From assembly GCA_023387135.1 (NCBI GenBank), contig JAEWIK010000213.1:1-10954 (forward strand): a stretch of 10,954 nt of DNA. Reading direction: 5' to 3'. Each line of letters starts with the position of its first letter. Within the stretch, counting starts at the first letter, position 1. Source of the DNA: Actinomycetes bacterium (GTDB taxonomy: Bacteria; Actinomycetota; Actinomycetes; Propionibacteriales; Propionibacteriaceae). Shown piece after piece: positions 1-7,415 of this stretch. The position numbers and the translations under genes were made by a program. Under the pieces are notes generated by a model. That model had not been told where the DNA came from. It ran no database searches and was given only the letters and a program-made list of their open reading frames with translations.

Positions 1-2
1 CG

Positions 3-35
3 CCGTTCGTCACCCCCGCCGTCCGGGAGTCCTAG
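3..35 (+). CDS. possible C-terminal tail of an upstream gene (partial)
   Basis: The frame starting at base 3 is open from the window edge and ends at a TAG (33-35), giving the short tail PFVTPAVRES. It is followed by a GC-rich inverted repeat, as expected at the end of a gene. Ten residues are far too few to identify a family, and a GC-rich stretch this short may be open by chance. The call is a guess that needs sequence to the left of the window. Confidence 0.25.
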   Translation, partial: PFVTPAVRES

Positions 36-174
36 CCGCTCCCGGCCCCCGCGCGCCGGTGGCGCGCCGGCCTCTTGCACCCCGCGGCCCGGCTCTCCAG
101 TTCGGCCGCGCGCCGCATCTCCTCACTGTGCCGGGCGACACGGTGCTGCCCTCGATCCCCCATGCATGGCGTGT
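36..174. other. intergenic stretch without a supported gene
   Basis: Apart from the hairpin at 51-67 I see no gene here. One notable element is a perfect 10-bp palindrome, CCATGCATGG (160-169), which sits five bases upstream of the proposed -35 box. It could be an operator for the regulator encoded downstream, or chance. A short minus-strand reading frame (163 down to 32) lacks a ribosome binding site and has a very Arg/Ala-rich composition typical of spurious frames in GC-rich DNA. Confidence 0.4.
51..67. terminator. GC-rich inverted repeat, possible terminator hairpin
   Basis: GCGCGCC (51-57) and GGCGCGC (61-67) can pair as a 7-bp stem around the 3-nt loop GGT. It lies 15 nt after the possible upstream stop at 33-35. 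There is no run of T after it (CCTCTTGC follows), so it is not a classic intrinsic terminator. Actinobacterial terminators often lack a good T-run, but self-complementary GC repeats also arise by chance in DNA this rich in G and C. Confidence 0.25.
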
Positions 175-204
175 TTGACGTCGTGTAGTAGACGGGGTTA
201 CTCT
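175..204 (+). promoter_or_regulatory. putative operon promoter (TTGACG, 18 nt, TACTCT)
   Basis: TTGACG (175-180) matches five of six bases of the sigma-70/SigA -35 consensus. It is followed after 18 nt by TACTCT (199-204), which fits the loose actinobacterial -10 pattern TANNNT. Transcription would start near 211, leaving a leader of about 70 nt before the regulator's ATG at 282. It is the best promoter candidate I found ahead of the gene run. The -10 match is weak, so the call rests mainly on the -35 box and position. Confidence 0.45.
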
Positions 205-210
205 CCAACT

Positions 211-231
211 GGTCATGACAACATGTCGACC
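211..231. promoter_or_regulatory. possible operator dyads at the predicted transcription start
   Basis: Two overlapping dyads lie just downstream of the proposed -10: the palindrome GTCATGAC (212-219) and GACA-ACA-TGTC (217-227), within a segment bounded by GGTC and GACC. GntR/HutC regulators bind short dyads, usually over their own promoter, so this is a reasonable site for autoregulation by the next gene. No match to a specific published operator is claimed. The dyads are short enough to occur by chance. Confidence 0.3.
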
Positions 232-281
232 GGACGACCTGTGGAGCGAGACCCCACAGCGGACACGAGGTGGTGATTCCG

Positions 282-1022
282 ATGCCGGACAAGGTGTTGA
301 AGTACTCCGCCGTGAAGCGGGCGATCTCCGACCGGATAGCGAACGAGCAGTACCCCCTGAACTCGATGATCCCCAGCGAGCGGGAACTCATCGAGACCTT
401 CGGCGTCAGCCGCATCACGGTCCGCAAGGCGATCGACGAGCTCGTCGCCGAGGGCTACCTCTACCGCATCCAGGGCAAGGGCACCTACGTCAAGAGCGAC
501 GAGGCGCCGCACGACCTGTTCTCCCTCACGAGCTGCACCGAGGAGATCGAGAGCATGGGGATGACGGCGGCCCGCCGCGTCATCAGGGCCGAGGTGGTGG
601 GCGCCGACAAGCGGCTGGCCGCCACGATGCAGATCGACGAGGGCAGCCCCGTCTTCGTCCTCGAACGCGTCTACTACGCCGACGCGCACCCCATCAACTA
701 CACGACCACCCACCTGCCGCTGACCCTGTTCCCGGGGCTCGACAAGCACGACTTCACCGTCGACTCGCTGTACTCGGTGCTCGAACGCCAGTACGGAGTG
801 ACCATCTCCAACGCCCGCCGGATGCTCGAGGCCACCCTGGCGGGCGGCGCCGTCGCCAAGCACCTCGAGGTGGCGAAGGGTTCGCCGCTCATCCTCTTCA
901 ACTGCGAGACCCACGGCGAGCTGCCGAGCCCGATGGGAGGGACCACCCAGCGGGTCATCGAGGCCTTCACGTGTTGGTACCGCACCGACGTCCACAAGTT
1001 CTACATCGACCAAGTCAGGTAG
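282..1022 (+). CDS. GntR family (HutC type) transcriptional regulator
   Basis: This 246-residue protein is a DNA-binding repressor that probably controls the operon in response to the imported compound or a product of it. The N-terminal winged helix-turn-helix spans about residues 5-70, with the diagnostic PSERELIETFGVSRITVRKA segment (31-50) and wing GKGTYV (65-70). The rest, about 85-240, matches a UTRA effector-binding domain in length and pattern, including the LERVYYADAHPINY-like strand. The length is normal for the HutC subfamily. I chose ATG 282 because GAGGTGG (267-273) lies 8 nt upstream; the in-frame GTGs at 270 and 273 overlap that ribosome binding site. As the first gene of the run, 49 nt before the binding-protein gene, it is likely a local, autoregulated repressor. 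The ligand cannot be told from sequence; UTRA domains often bind sugar phosphates, amino-acid derivatives or similar small molecules. Confidence 0.93.
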   Translation: MPDKVLKYSAVKRAISDRIANEQYPLNSMIPSERELIETFGVSRITVRKAIDELVAEGYLYRIQGKGTYVKSDEAPHDLFSLTSCTEEIESMGMTAARRVIRAEVVGADKRLAATMQIDEGSPVFVLERVYYADAHPINYTTTHLPLTLFPGLDKHDFTVDSLYSVLERQYGVTISNARRMLEATLAGGAVAKHLEVAKGSPLILFNCETHGELPSPMGGTTQRVIEAFTCWYRTDVHKFYIDQVR

Positions 1023-1071
1023 CTGCAGCACCGCCGCTGCCCAAGAAATCACCAAACAGGGAGACACACGC

Positions 1072-2286
1072 ATGTCAGTAGGAGGAAGGGCAACCCGGCT
1101 CATCGCCGCGGTCGTCCTCGCCGCGACCCTGGCGCTCAGCGCCTGCTCGTCCGGCAACGCACCAGCCGCCCCCGGTGGGTCAGCACCCGCCGCGGCGGGA
1201 GGCAAGATCGCACTCGTCGCCTCGGCGGCGGGCGCCAACGACAACGGCTACAACCAGACGGCCATCGAGGGGCTCAAGAAGCTCGCGGCCGAGAAGGGCG
1301 TCGAGTACAAGGTCGTCGAGACCACCACCGACTACCCGGGCACCCTGAAGACCCTCGCCCAGGCGGGCTTCAAGCTGATCTACTCGCTGGAGTACGACTT
1401 CACGGCCCTGATCGAGGGCGTCGGCGGCGAGAAGCCGCTGGCCGAGCAGTTCCCCGACACCACCTTCGTGGTCTTCAACGCCAACCCGAACCTGAAGGAC
1501 GGCAAGCCGATCCACTCCAACGTCATCTCGGTGATGTTCAACGTCAACGAGGCATCGTTCCTCGCCGGCGCGCTCAGCGTGATGGTGACGGAGAACGCAG
1601 CGACCCTGTTCGACAGCGCCGCCTACGGCTTCACCCCGGCCCCCGAGGGCCGCAAGGTCGGCTTCATCGGTGGCACGCAGTCGGCGGGCATCTCGGTCTT
1701 CTCCGACGGCTACGCCCAGGGCGTGGACTACGCCGCCAAGCAGGTCGGCGCTGACGCCGTCTACACGATGTACTCCACCTTCGATGCCGGCTTCGTCGAC
1801 ACCGCCAAGGGCTCCACCACCGCCGGCACCTACTTCGACCAGGGCGCGAACGTCGTCTTCAGCGTCGCGGGCTCGGTCGGCGACGGTGTCGCCGCCAAGG
1901 CCAAGGAGGTCAAGAAGCTCGCCGTGATGGTCGACGCCGACAAGGACGCCAGCCAGCCGGGCAGCGTGCTCACCAGCGTGCTGAAGAACACCAACGTCCC
2001 GGTGTACGAGCTGGGCATGAAGATGCTCGACGGCAGCCTCGCGGCCGAGGGTGGCAAGGAAGTCGACTACAACCTCGCCTCCGGCGCCACCGGCGTCACC
2101 GACCTGTCGGTCATCGAGAAGTCGGTCAAGTCCGACGATGCCGCCAAGGCCAAGTGGGCAGAGATCAAGAAGTCGCTCGACGACATCGTCGCCAAGATCA
2201 AGGACGGCTCCATCAAGGTCAGCAATGCGCAGATCGGGGAGACCCTCGACTACGCGACGCTGACCAACGTCAAGCTCCCCAACTGA
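1072..2286 (+). CDS. BMP family ABC transporter substrate-binding lipoprotein
   Basis: This 404-residue lipoprotein is the extracellular receptor of the ABC importer encoded next. A lipoprotein signal peptide is clear: Arg at 6 and 9, a hydrophobic stretch, and lipobox LSAC with the lipidated Cys at 25, followed by an Ala/Pro/Gly-rich linker to about 44. The mature part follows the BMP/PnrA-like fold (periplasmic binding protein type 1). IALVASAAGANDNGYNQ (46-62) carries the Asp57 and Asn61 of the family's D-x-x-x-N ligand motif, and later come TFVVFNANPN, NVISVMFNVNEASFLAGALS and GRKVGFIGG. Characterised BMP proteins with this transporter type bind purine or pyrimidine nucleosides (Treponema PnrA, Bacillus BmpA/NupN), so a nucleoside-like ligand is likely but unproven. 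AGGGAG (1058-1063) sits 8 nt before the ATG. The mature domain is Lys-rich and is tailed by an extended Lys/Asp-rich C-terminal region. Confidence 0.93.
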   Translation: MSVGGRATRLIAAVVLAATLALSACSSGNAPAAPGGSAPAAAGGKIALVASAAGANDNGYNQTAIEGLKKLAAEKGVEYKVVETTTDYPGTLKTLAQAGFKLIYSLEYDFTALIEGVGGEKPLAEQFPDTTFVVFNANPNLKDGKPIHSNVISVMFNVNEASFLAGALSVMVTENAATLFDSAAYGFTPAPEGRKVGFIGGTQSAGISVFSDGYAQGVDYAAKQVGADAVYTMYSTFDAGFVDTAKGSTTAGTYFDQGANVVFSVAGSVGDGVAAKAKEVKKLAVMVDADKDASQPGSVLTSVLKNTNVPVYELGMKMLDGSLAAEGGKEVDYNLASGATGVTDLSVIEKSVKSDDAAKAKWAEIKKSLDDIVAKIKDGSIKVSNAQIGETLDYATLTNVKLPN

Positions 2287-2308
2287 GTGGCTGACGGGAG
2301 TGAGCAGC

Positions 2309-3856
2309 ATGATCGTTGAGACCGTCGGCCTGTCGAAGAAGTTCGGCGACTTCACAGCCAACGACGCGATCGACCTGCGCGTCGAGCAGGGTGAGATCAA
2401 GGCGATAGTCGGCGAGAACGGCGCCGGCAAGTCGACCCTGATGAACATGCTCTACGGGCTGCTCACTCCCACCAGCGGAAGCATCCTCGTCAGGGGGGAG
2501 GAGCAGAGCTTCTCCTCCCCGGCGGATGCCATCCGCGCAGGCCTCGGCATGGTCCACCAGCACTTCAAGCTGGTGCCCAGCCTCACGGTCTGGGAGAACA
2601 TCGTCCTCGGCATCGAGCAGCGGGTCCGCACCAGGATCGGCAGGCTTCCCTTCATCGACGCCCGCAGACAGCAGGCCGACGTGAAGGCGGCCGTCGAGAG
2701 GTTCGGCATGGACCTCGACGTCAACGCGAAGGTCGCCGACCTGTCGGTCGGCCTCAAGCAGCGCGTCGAGATCATGAAGATGCTCTACCGGGACGTCGAG
2801 ATCCTCATCCTCGACGAGCCCACCGCCGTCCTCACCCCGCAGGAGGTCGAGGGCCTGGTCGTCACGCTGCGCGAACTGAAGGCGCAGGGCAAGACGATCA
2901 TCGTCATCACCCACAAGCTCAGCGAGGTGATGAAGCTGTCCGACAGCGTCACCATCATCAAGCGGGGACGGGTGGTGGCCGACCTCACGACGTCCGAGAC
3001 CAGCGAGCGCGAACTCGCCCAACTCATGGTCGGACGGGACGTCGTGTTGAGCGTCGCGCGCGACGAGCGCGACTGCTCGGGCCACGACGTCGTCTACTCG
3101 GTGACGGGGCTCTCCACCACCGACGAGCACGGCAAGCAGGTGCTCACCGACATCGACCTCGTCGTGCGGCGAGGCGAGGTGCTGGGCATCGCAGGGGTTG
3201 AGGGCAACGGCCAGAGCGAACTCCTGCGAGTGCTCACCGGCCTCATGACCACCACCCAGGGCACCGTCATGCTCGAGGGACGCGACCTCACCAACGCCTG
3301 GCCGATGGCGCTGCGCCAGGCAGGCGTCGGGATCATCCACGAGGACCGCTACCAGCACGGCCTGTGCCGCGAGCTGACGATCTCCGACAACGCGATCGCC
3401 GGCTACCACGAGCGTCCCGACGTCTGCCGGGGCGGCCTGCTGCTGGGCAAGGAGATCGACGCGAAGCGCGACAGGCTGATCGACGAGTACGACATCAGGG
3501 TCGCCGACCCCGAGGGCGCCCTCGGCCAGCTCTCCGGCGGCAACGCACAGAAGGTCGTCATCGCACGCGAGTTCGACACTGCCCCCACCCTGCTCATCGC
3601 AAGCCAGCCGACCCGCGGTGTGGACGTCGGCTCCATCGAATTCATCCATCGCAAGATCCTCGAACTGCGCGACAAGGGAACCGCCGTGCTGCTGATCTCC
3701 AGCGAGCTGTCGGAGATCATGAGCCTCTCCGACCGCATCGCAGTCATGTACAAGGGCGGCATCATCGGTGAGGTCACCGACGTGTCGCACGCCTCCACGA
3801 CGGCCATCGGCCTGCTCATGGCCGGCGTGGTCGAGCCCGCGGAGGCGGTCCGATGA
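2309..3856 (+). CDS. ABC transporter ATP-binding protein with two nucleotide-binding domains (BMP/nucleoside importer class)
   Basis: This 515-residue cytoplasmic ATPase powers the importer. It is a tandem duplication like Bacillus NupO (YufO) and RbsA. Domain 1 is complete: Walker A GENGAGKST (35-43), signature LSVGLKQ (145-151), Walker B ILDEP with Asp169 and Glu170, and switch His202 in VITHK. Domain 2 has an intact signature LSGGNAQK (408-415), but its Walker A reads GVEGNGQS (296-303) with Gln302 in place of Lys. Its Walker B reads LLIASQP, with Ser432 and Gln433 replacing Asp and Glu. This asymmetry is usual in the family and is not damage. I chose ATG 2309 because GGGAG (2296-2300) lies 8 nt upstream; the in-frame GTG at 2300 overlaps that site. 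It starts 22 nt after the binding-protein gene, and its stop overlaps the first permease start by 4 nt (ATGA). Confidence 0.95.
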   Translation: MIVETVGLSKKFGDFTANDAIDLRVEQGEIKAIVGENGAGKSTLMNMLYGLLTPTSGSILVRGEEQSFSSPADAIRAGLGMVHQHFKLVPSLTVWENIVLGIEQRVRTRIGRLPFIDARRQQADVKAAVERFGMDLDVNAKVADLSVGLKQRVEIMKMLYRDVEILILDEPTAVLTPQEVEGLVVTLRELKAQGKTIIVITHKLSEVMKLSDSVTIIKRGRVVADLTTSETSERELAQLMVGRDVVLSVARDERDCSGHDVVYSVTGLSTTDEHGKQVLTDIDLVVRRGEVLGIAGVEGNGQSELLRVLTGLMTTTQGTVMLEGRDLTNAWPMALRQAGVGIIHEDRYQHGLCRELTISDNAIAGYHERPDVCRGGLLLGKEIDAKRDRLIDEYDIRVADPEGALGQLSGGNAQKVVIAREFDTAPTLLIASQPTRGVDVGSIEFIHRKILELRDKGTAVLLISSELSEIMSLSDRIAVMYKGGIIGEVTDVSHASTTAIGLLMAGVVEPAEAVR

Positions 3857-4959
3857 GGTTCCTTCCGCGTGGTGGGTGGGGCCGGCTCGGCCTCGGCCTG
3901 GCGAACTCGGTCATCCCCGTCGTGGCGGCGTTCGCCCTCGGCGCGATCATCATCGCGCTGGTCGGCGAGAACCCGTGGACCACCTACCAGTTCATGTTCA
4001 ACCAGACGCTGTTCGACGCCGGCGGCTTCCTCAAGACGCTGCACTACGCCACCCCGCTGGTCCTCACCGGCCTGGCCATCGCCATCACCTTCAAGGCCAA
4101 CGTCTTCAACATGGGCGTCGAGGGCCAGATGCTCGGCGGTGCGTTCACCGCCTGCGTCATCGGCTTCAGCGTCCAGGGCCTGCCCTCGATCGCCCACGTC
4201 GGGCTCGCGCTGCTGGCCGCGATCGTGGTCGGCATGCTGCTCGCGCTCATCCCGGCCCTGCTGAAGGCCTACCTCGGGGTCAACGAGATCGTCGTCACGC
4301 TGATGCTGAACTACGCGATCATCGAGGTCCTGCGGGTGCTCTCCCAGACGGTGTTCCGCGACGCCTCGTCGGGCTACGTGTCGACCCCCTCGGTGCTCCC
4401 GACGGCGATGTTCACCAGGCTGTTCGGGACGAGCCTCACCCTGTTCAGCCTCGTCGTCCTCGTCGTGTTCGCCGCCATGTACGTGGTCTTCGCCCACTCG
4501 AAGCTCGGCTACGAGGTGACGGCGATGGGCATCAATCCCGACTTCGCGGAGGCGTCGGGCATGAACGTCCGCCGCAAGATCATGACGATCATGCTGATCA
4601 GCGGCGCGCTGAGCGGCCTGGCGGGCGCAGGGTTCATGCTGAGCGAGAAGTTCAAGTACACCCTCGACTTCTCGGGCAACCCCGGCCTCGGCTGGGACGG
4701 CATGCTGGTCGCCCTGCTCGGCGGCCACAACCCTGTCGCCGTGCTCATCGCCGCGGTCCTGTACGCAGCCCTGAAGACCGGCGCGGACGCCGTCAGCATC
4801 TACTCCTACGTGCCCAAGGAGATCGTGGCGGTCATCCAGGGCCTCATCATCCTGCTGCTGTCCATCCGCTACATCACGCGGAAACCCGGCGGGCGCTCCC
4901 GGAAGACCACCCCCACCACGACCGAGCGCCGCGAGCCGGCGGAGGCGGTGAAGGCATGA
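3853..4959 (+). CDS. ABC transporter permease (first membrane subunit, NupP/YufP-like)
   Basis: This 368-residue inner-membrane protein is the larger of two permeases in the importer. It has a short basic N-terminus, then many hydrophobic segments typical of the BPD_transp_2 family, the first at about 18-38. Two family hallmarks are visible: FNMGVEGQMLGGA and the GVNEIVVTLMLNYAI segment. A cytoplasmic loop, about YEVTAMGINPDFAEASGMNV, is where the ATPase would couple. The C-terminus is a hydrophilic, Arg/Thr-rich tail after the last membrane helix. The start is fixed by the ATGA overlap with the ATPase gene, and GGAGG lies at 3841-3845. Its stop overlaps the second permease start by 4 nt in the same way, so the subunits are probably made by coupled translation. 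Transport specificity follows the binding protein and cannot be read here. Confidence 0.93.
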   Translation: MRFLPRGGWGRLGLGLANSVIPVVAAFALGAIIIALVGENPWTTYQFMFNQTLFDAGGFLKTLHYATPLVLTGLAIAITFKANVFNMGVEGQMLGGAFTACVIGFSVQGLPSIAHVGLALLAAIVVGMLLALIPALLKAYLGVNEIVVTLMLNYAIIEVLRVLSQTVFRDASSGYVSTPSVLPTAMFTRLFGTSLTLFSLVVLVVFAAMYVVFAHSKLGYEVTAMGINPDFAEASGMNVRRKIMTIMLISGALSGLAGAGFMLSEKFKYTLDFSGNPGLGWDGMLVALLGGHNPVAVLIAAVLYAALKTGADAVSIYSYVPKEIVAVIQGLIILLLSIRYITRKPGGRSRKTTPTTTERREPAEAVKA

Positions 4960-5870
4960 ACATCGAAAAGATCCTCTACGACATGCTGGCGTACAGCGCA
5001 CCGATCGTCCTGGCGGTGCTGGGCGGCAACTTCGCCCACAGCGCCAATGTGCTGAACATCGCGCTCGAAGGCATGATGCTGGCCGGTGCCTTCACCAGCG
5101 TGCTGGTGGTGATCCTGACGGGCAACGTCCTGGTCGGGGTGCTGGCGGGGATCGTCGTCACGATGCTGCTCGGGCTGGTGTTCTCCTACCTGGGCGTCAC
5201 GAGGCGCGGCAACGTCATCATCGTGGGCCTGGCGGTCAACCTGCTGGCGGCCTCGGGCAGCGCGTTCATCCTCAAGGCGATGAACCTGGCGAACCTGAAC
5301 GCCAACAGCATCGTGAACGTGTCCGACCTCAAGATTCACATCCCGTTCGTCGAGTCGATCCCCTTCATCGGAGGGGTCGTCAGCGGGCATCCGCCGCTCA
5401 CCTACGTCGCCTTCCTCGGCATCGCCGTGATGTCGGTGATCATGTACCGCACGCGCTTCGGCGTGTACGTCCGCGTGGTGGGAGAGAACGAGGACGCCGC
5501 CGCCAGCGTCGGCATCAAGGCCGACCGCATCAAGTACGCGGCGGTGCTCATCGGGGCCGTCTGCTGCGCGCTCGCCGGAGCCAACCTCGCGCTGGAGAAG
5601 ATGGCGCTGTTCACCAACGGCATGACGGCGGGCATCGGCTTCATCGCCATCGCCGCCATCTTCTGCGGCCGCGGACGTCCCGGCACCACCTCGCTGTACG
5701 CCATCGCCTTCGGCCTGGCCCAGTCGCTCGCCATCAACCTCAACCTGTCGGCGGGGCCGGCGTCGGGCCTGTTCAACACGATCCCCTACATCATGATCGT
5801 GGTGATCCTGACGGTGGTCTCCTTCCTGCAGCACAAGAACAGCAAGGCCAGGGGGCTCATCAATGCCTAG
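4956..5870 (+). CDS. ABC transporter permease (second membrane subunit, NupQ/YufQ-like)
   Basis: This 304-residue inner-membrane protein is the smaller permease, which pairs with the preceding one to form the channel. The N-terminal region carries the family motif ANVLNIALEGMMLAGAF, equivalent to the FNMGVEGQMLGGA motif of its partner. It is followed by alternating hydrophobic helices and a coupling loop around YVRVVGENEDAAASVGIKAD. The C-terminal part has FIAIAAIFCGRGRPGTTSLY, seen in the same position in NupQ-type proteins. The length is normal for the family. The in-frame reading frame extends much further upstream through the first permease gene, but that extension is an antiphase shadow. 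The true start is the ATG in the ATGA overlap, with GGAGG at 4941-4945. Its last 8 nt overlap the hydrolase gene, which ties transport to catabolism in one transcript. Confidence 0.93.
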   Translation: MNIEKILYDMLAYSAPIVLAVLGGNFAHSANVLNIALEGMMLAGAFTSVLVVILTGNVLVGVLAGIVVTMLLGLVFSYLGVTRRGNVIIVGLAVNLLAASGSAFILKAMNLANLNANSIVNVSDLKIHIPFVESIPFIGGVVSGHPPLTYVAFLGIAVMSVIMYRTRFGVYVRVVGENEDAAASVGIKADRIKYAAVLIGAVCCALAGANLALEKMALFTNGMTAGIGFIAIAAIFCGRGRPGTTSLYAIAFGLAQSLAINLNLSAGPASGLFNTIPYIMIVVILTVVSFLQHKNSKARGLINA

Positions 5871-6453
5871 TCAGCTCCGCACCGACAGCGATCGTCCCGT
5901 CAAGACGGCGATCCTCGTCGTCGACATGGTCTACGACTTCACCAACCCCGACGGGCTCGTCTTCTACCCGGAGAACCTGCAGATCCTGCCGCGGATCGCC
6001 GAGGCGGTCGAGACCTGCAGGCGTCACGACGCGCTCGTCATCTACCTGCAGCACCGCTACCGCGCGGGCAAGTACGACAAGAACCTGCTCACCATGCGTC
6101 CCAACTGCATCGAAGGGACCGGGGGAGAGCAGATCGATGAGAGCCTCACCGTGCTCCCGGGCGACTACGTCATCCCGAAGCGGCGCTACAGCGCCTTCTA
6201 CGGCACCGACGTCGACCTCGTCCTGCGCGAGCACGACATCCGCCGCGTCATCGTGGTGGGCACCAAGACGAACTGCTGCATCCGCGCGACCGTCACCGAC
6301 GCCTACAACCTCGACTACGACGTCGTCGTGATCTCCGACTGCGTGGCGACCAACGACCCGACGGTGAACGCCGTCCATCTCTCGGACATCGACAAGTACC
6401 TCGGGACTGTCATCTCGCTCGACCGGCTCCCCGGGCTGCTGGAGGCTGAGTAA
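5863..6453 (+). CDS. isochorismatase-like cysteine hydrolase
   Basis: This 196-residue cytoplasmic enzyme belongs to the isochorismatase-like superfamily, whose members mostly hydrolyse amides, ureides or related C-N bonds. The Asp-Lys-Cys triad is present: Asp21 in ILVVDMVYDF, Lys106 in VIPKRRYSAF, and Cys139 in GTKTNCCIRATVTDAY. The neighbouring Cys138 makes an unusual CC pair at the nucleophile; by alignment to the T-x-x-C-V-x-x-T motif, Cys139 is the catalytic one. The metal-site pattern D-x-H-x-x-x-H of nicotinamidases is absent, so nicotinamide deamidation is unlikely. Relatives act on biuret, ureidoacrylate (RutB), maleamate, N-carbamoylsarcosine and others; the sequence does not single one out. 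In this operon it could open or deamidate a base released by the phosphorylase (inference). It overlaps the permease gene by 8 nt and is followed by a 2-nt gap to the kinase. Confidence 0.9.
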   Translation: MPSQLRTDSDRPVKTAILVVDMVYDFTNPDGLVFYPENLQILPRIAEAVETCRRHDALVIYLQHRYRAGKYDKNLLTMRPNCIEGTGGEQIDESLTVLPGDYVIPKRRYSAFYGTDVDLVLREHDIRRVIVVGTKTNCCIRATVTDAYNLDYDVVVISDCVATNDPTVNAVHLSDIDKYLGTVISLDRLPGLLEAE

Positions 6454-6455
6454 CA

Positions 6456-7415
6456 GTGCCTCGCGTCGACGCCGTGATCAGCGGCTACGTCAGCATGGAC
6501 AGGATCATCGAGGTCGCCTCGCCCCTGCGCACCGGCTACACGTCGCTGGTGACCAACCGTGACAACGCGTCGATCCACTACGGCGGCTGCTCGATCAACA
6601 TCGCCTACGGGATGGCTAGGCTCGGCCTGACCACCATGCCCTGCATCAGGGTCGGGGCCGACTACTCCGACATCGGCCTGGAGCGCTTCCTCACCGAGGC
6701 GGGCATCTCCACGGCGGCGGTCGGCGTCGTCGAGGACGAGATGACGTCCAACTGCTACCTCATCGAGGACGCCCAGGGCGAGCACGTCACCGTCTACTAC
6801 CCCGGTGCGATGGACGGACGGCACTTCCGTCCGCTCGACCCGGCGCTGTTCGCCGGCGTCAGGCTCGGCGTGATCACCGTCGGCGCCGAACCCGACAATC
6901 GCGAGTTCCTCGACCGCTGCCGCGAGCAGGGGGTGCCGGTCGCCTTCGGCATGAAGGGCGACTTCTCGGCCTTCCCCGACGGCTTCCTGTCGGAGGTTCT
7001 CTGCTACAGCTCGGTCATCTTCCTCAACCGCGCCGAGAGCGCCGCCATCAAGGAGAAGCTCGGCCTGGCCGACATCACCGAACTGTTCGGTTCGCAGCGC
7101 CTGCGCTACCTCGTCGTCACCGCGGGCGGCGACGGCAGCGTCTGCTACGAGCGGGACGGGTCTGGGACGACGTCGGTGGCGGTTCCTGTCGTCAGCGGCG
7201 AAAGGGTGGTCGACACCACGGGTTCGGGGGACGCCTACATCGCCGGCTTCCTCTACGGCTACCTCGACGGGCGCCCGGCCCTGGAGTGCGGACGGCTCGG
7301 CGCCACGCTCGCGTCCTTCGTCGTCGAGGCGCGCGGCTGCTGCACGGCCCTGCCGACCCCCGACGCCTTCTGGCAGCGCTACAACCACACCTTCGGAGAG
7401 GACTCCCCACGATGA
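6456..7415 (+). CDS. PfkB family kinase, nucleoside-kinase-like
   Basis: This 319-residue cytoplasmic kinase belongs to the PfkB/ribokinase family. The N-terminal GYVSMDRI (10-17) holds the substrate-binding Asp15. The YGGCSINIAYGMARLG segment, with Gly43-Gly44 and Asn48, corresponds to the GG-x-x-x-N motif. Family signature 2 is DTTGSGDA (253-260), with catalytic base Asp259. The C-terminal LASFVVEARGCCTALPTPDAFWQRY region resembles the subgroup of bacterial and archaeal nucleoside kinases. Possible substrates are an imported nucleoside, the free sugar, or ribose 1-phosphate; an archaeal PfkB enzyme makes ribose 1,5-bisphosphate from the last. I cannot decide among them. It starts with GTG; GGAGG (6441-6445) lies 10 nt before it. 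Its last 4 nt overlap the phosphorylase start, which supports consecutive roles for the two enzymes. Confidence 0.9.
   Translation: MPRVDAVISGYVSMDRIIEVASPLRTGYTSLVTNRDNASIHYGGCSINIAYGMARLGLTTMPCIRVGADYSDIGLERFLTEAGISTAAVGVVEDEMTSNCYLIEDAQGEHVTVYYPGAMDGRHFRPLDPALFAGVRLGVITVGAEPDNREFLDRCREQGVPVAFGMKGDFSAFPDGFLSEVLCYSSVIFLNRAESAAIKEKLGLADITELFGSQRLRYLVVTAGGDGSVCYERDGSGTTSVAVPVVSGERVVDTTGSGDAYIAGFLYGYLDGRPALECGRLGATLASFVVEARGCCTALPTPDAFWQRYNHTFGEDSPR

Noticed and set aside
32..163. Minus-strand reading frame starting at ATG 163-161 and ending at 32, about 43 residues
   Set aside because: No ribosome binding site, a strongly Arg/Ala/Gly-biased product, and overlap with the GC-rich hairpin; typical of chance frames in GC-rich DNA.
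1025..1040. Small hairpin GCAGC/GCTGC between the regulator and the binding-protein gene
   Set aside because: Only 5 bp with a 6-nt loop and no T-run. It could tune expression of the binding protein but is too weak to annotate.
3194..3610. Missing Walker A Lys and Walker B Asp/Glu in the second half of the ATPase, as a sign of a broken gene
   Set aside because: Degenerate second sites are normal for double-domain ATPases of nucleoside and sugar importers; the frame is intact and the signature motif is kept.
3768..4955. In-frame upstream extension of the second permease to 3768
   Set aside because: The extension runs through the first permease in another frame and yields an Arg/Pro/His-rich sequence; the real start is the ATGA overlap at 4956 with a good ribosome binding site.
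1180..5834. Several long minus-strand open frames antisense to the importer genes
   Set aside because: They are mirror frames created by high G/C at third codon positions; their products are repetitive, rich in Asp, Val, Gly, His and Arg, with no recognisable domain.
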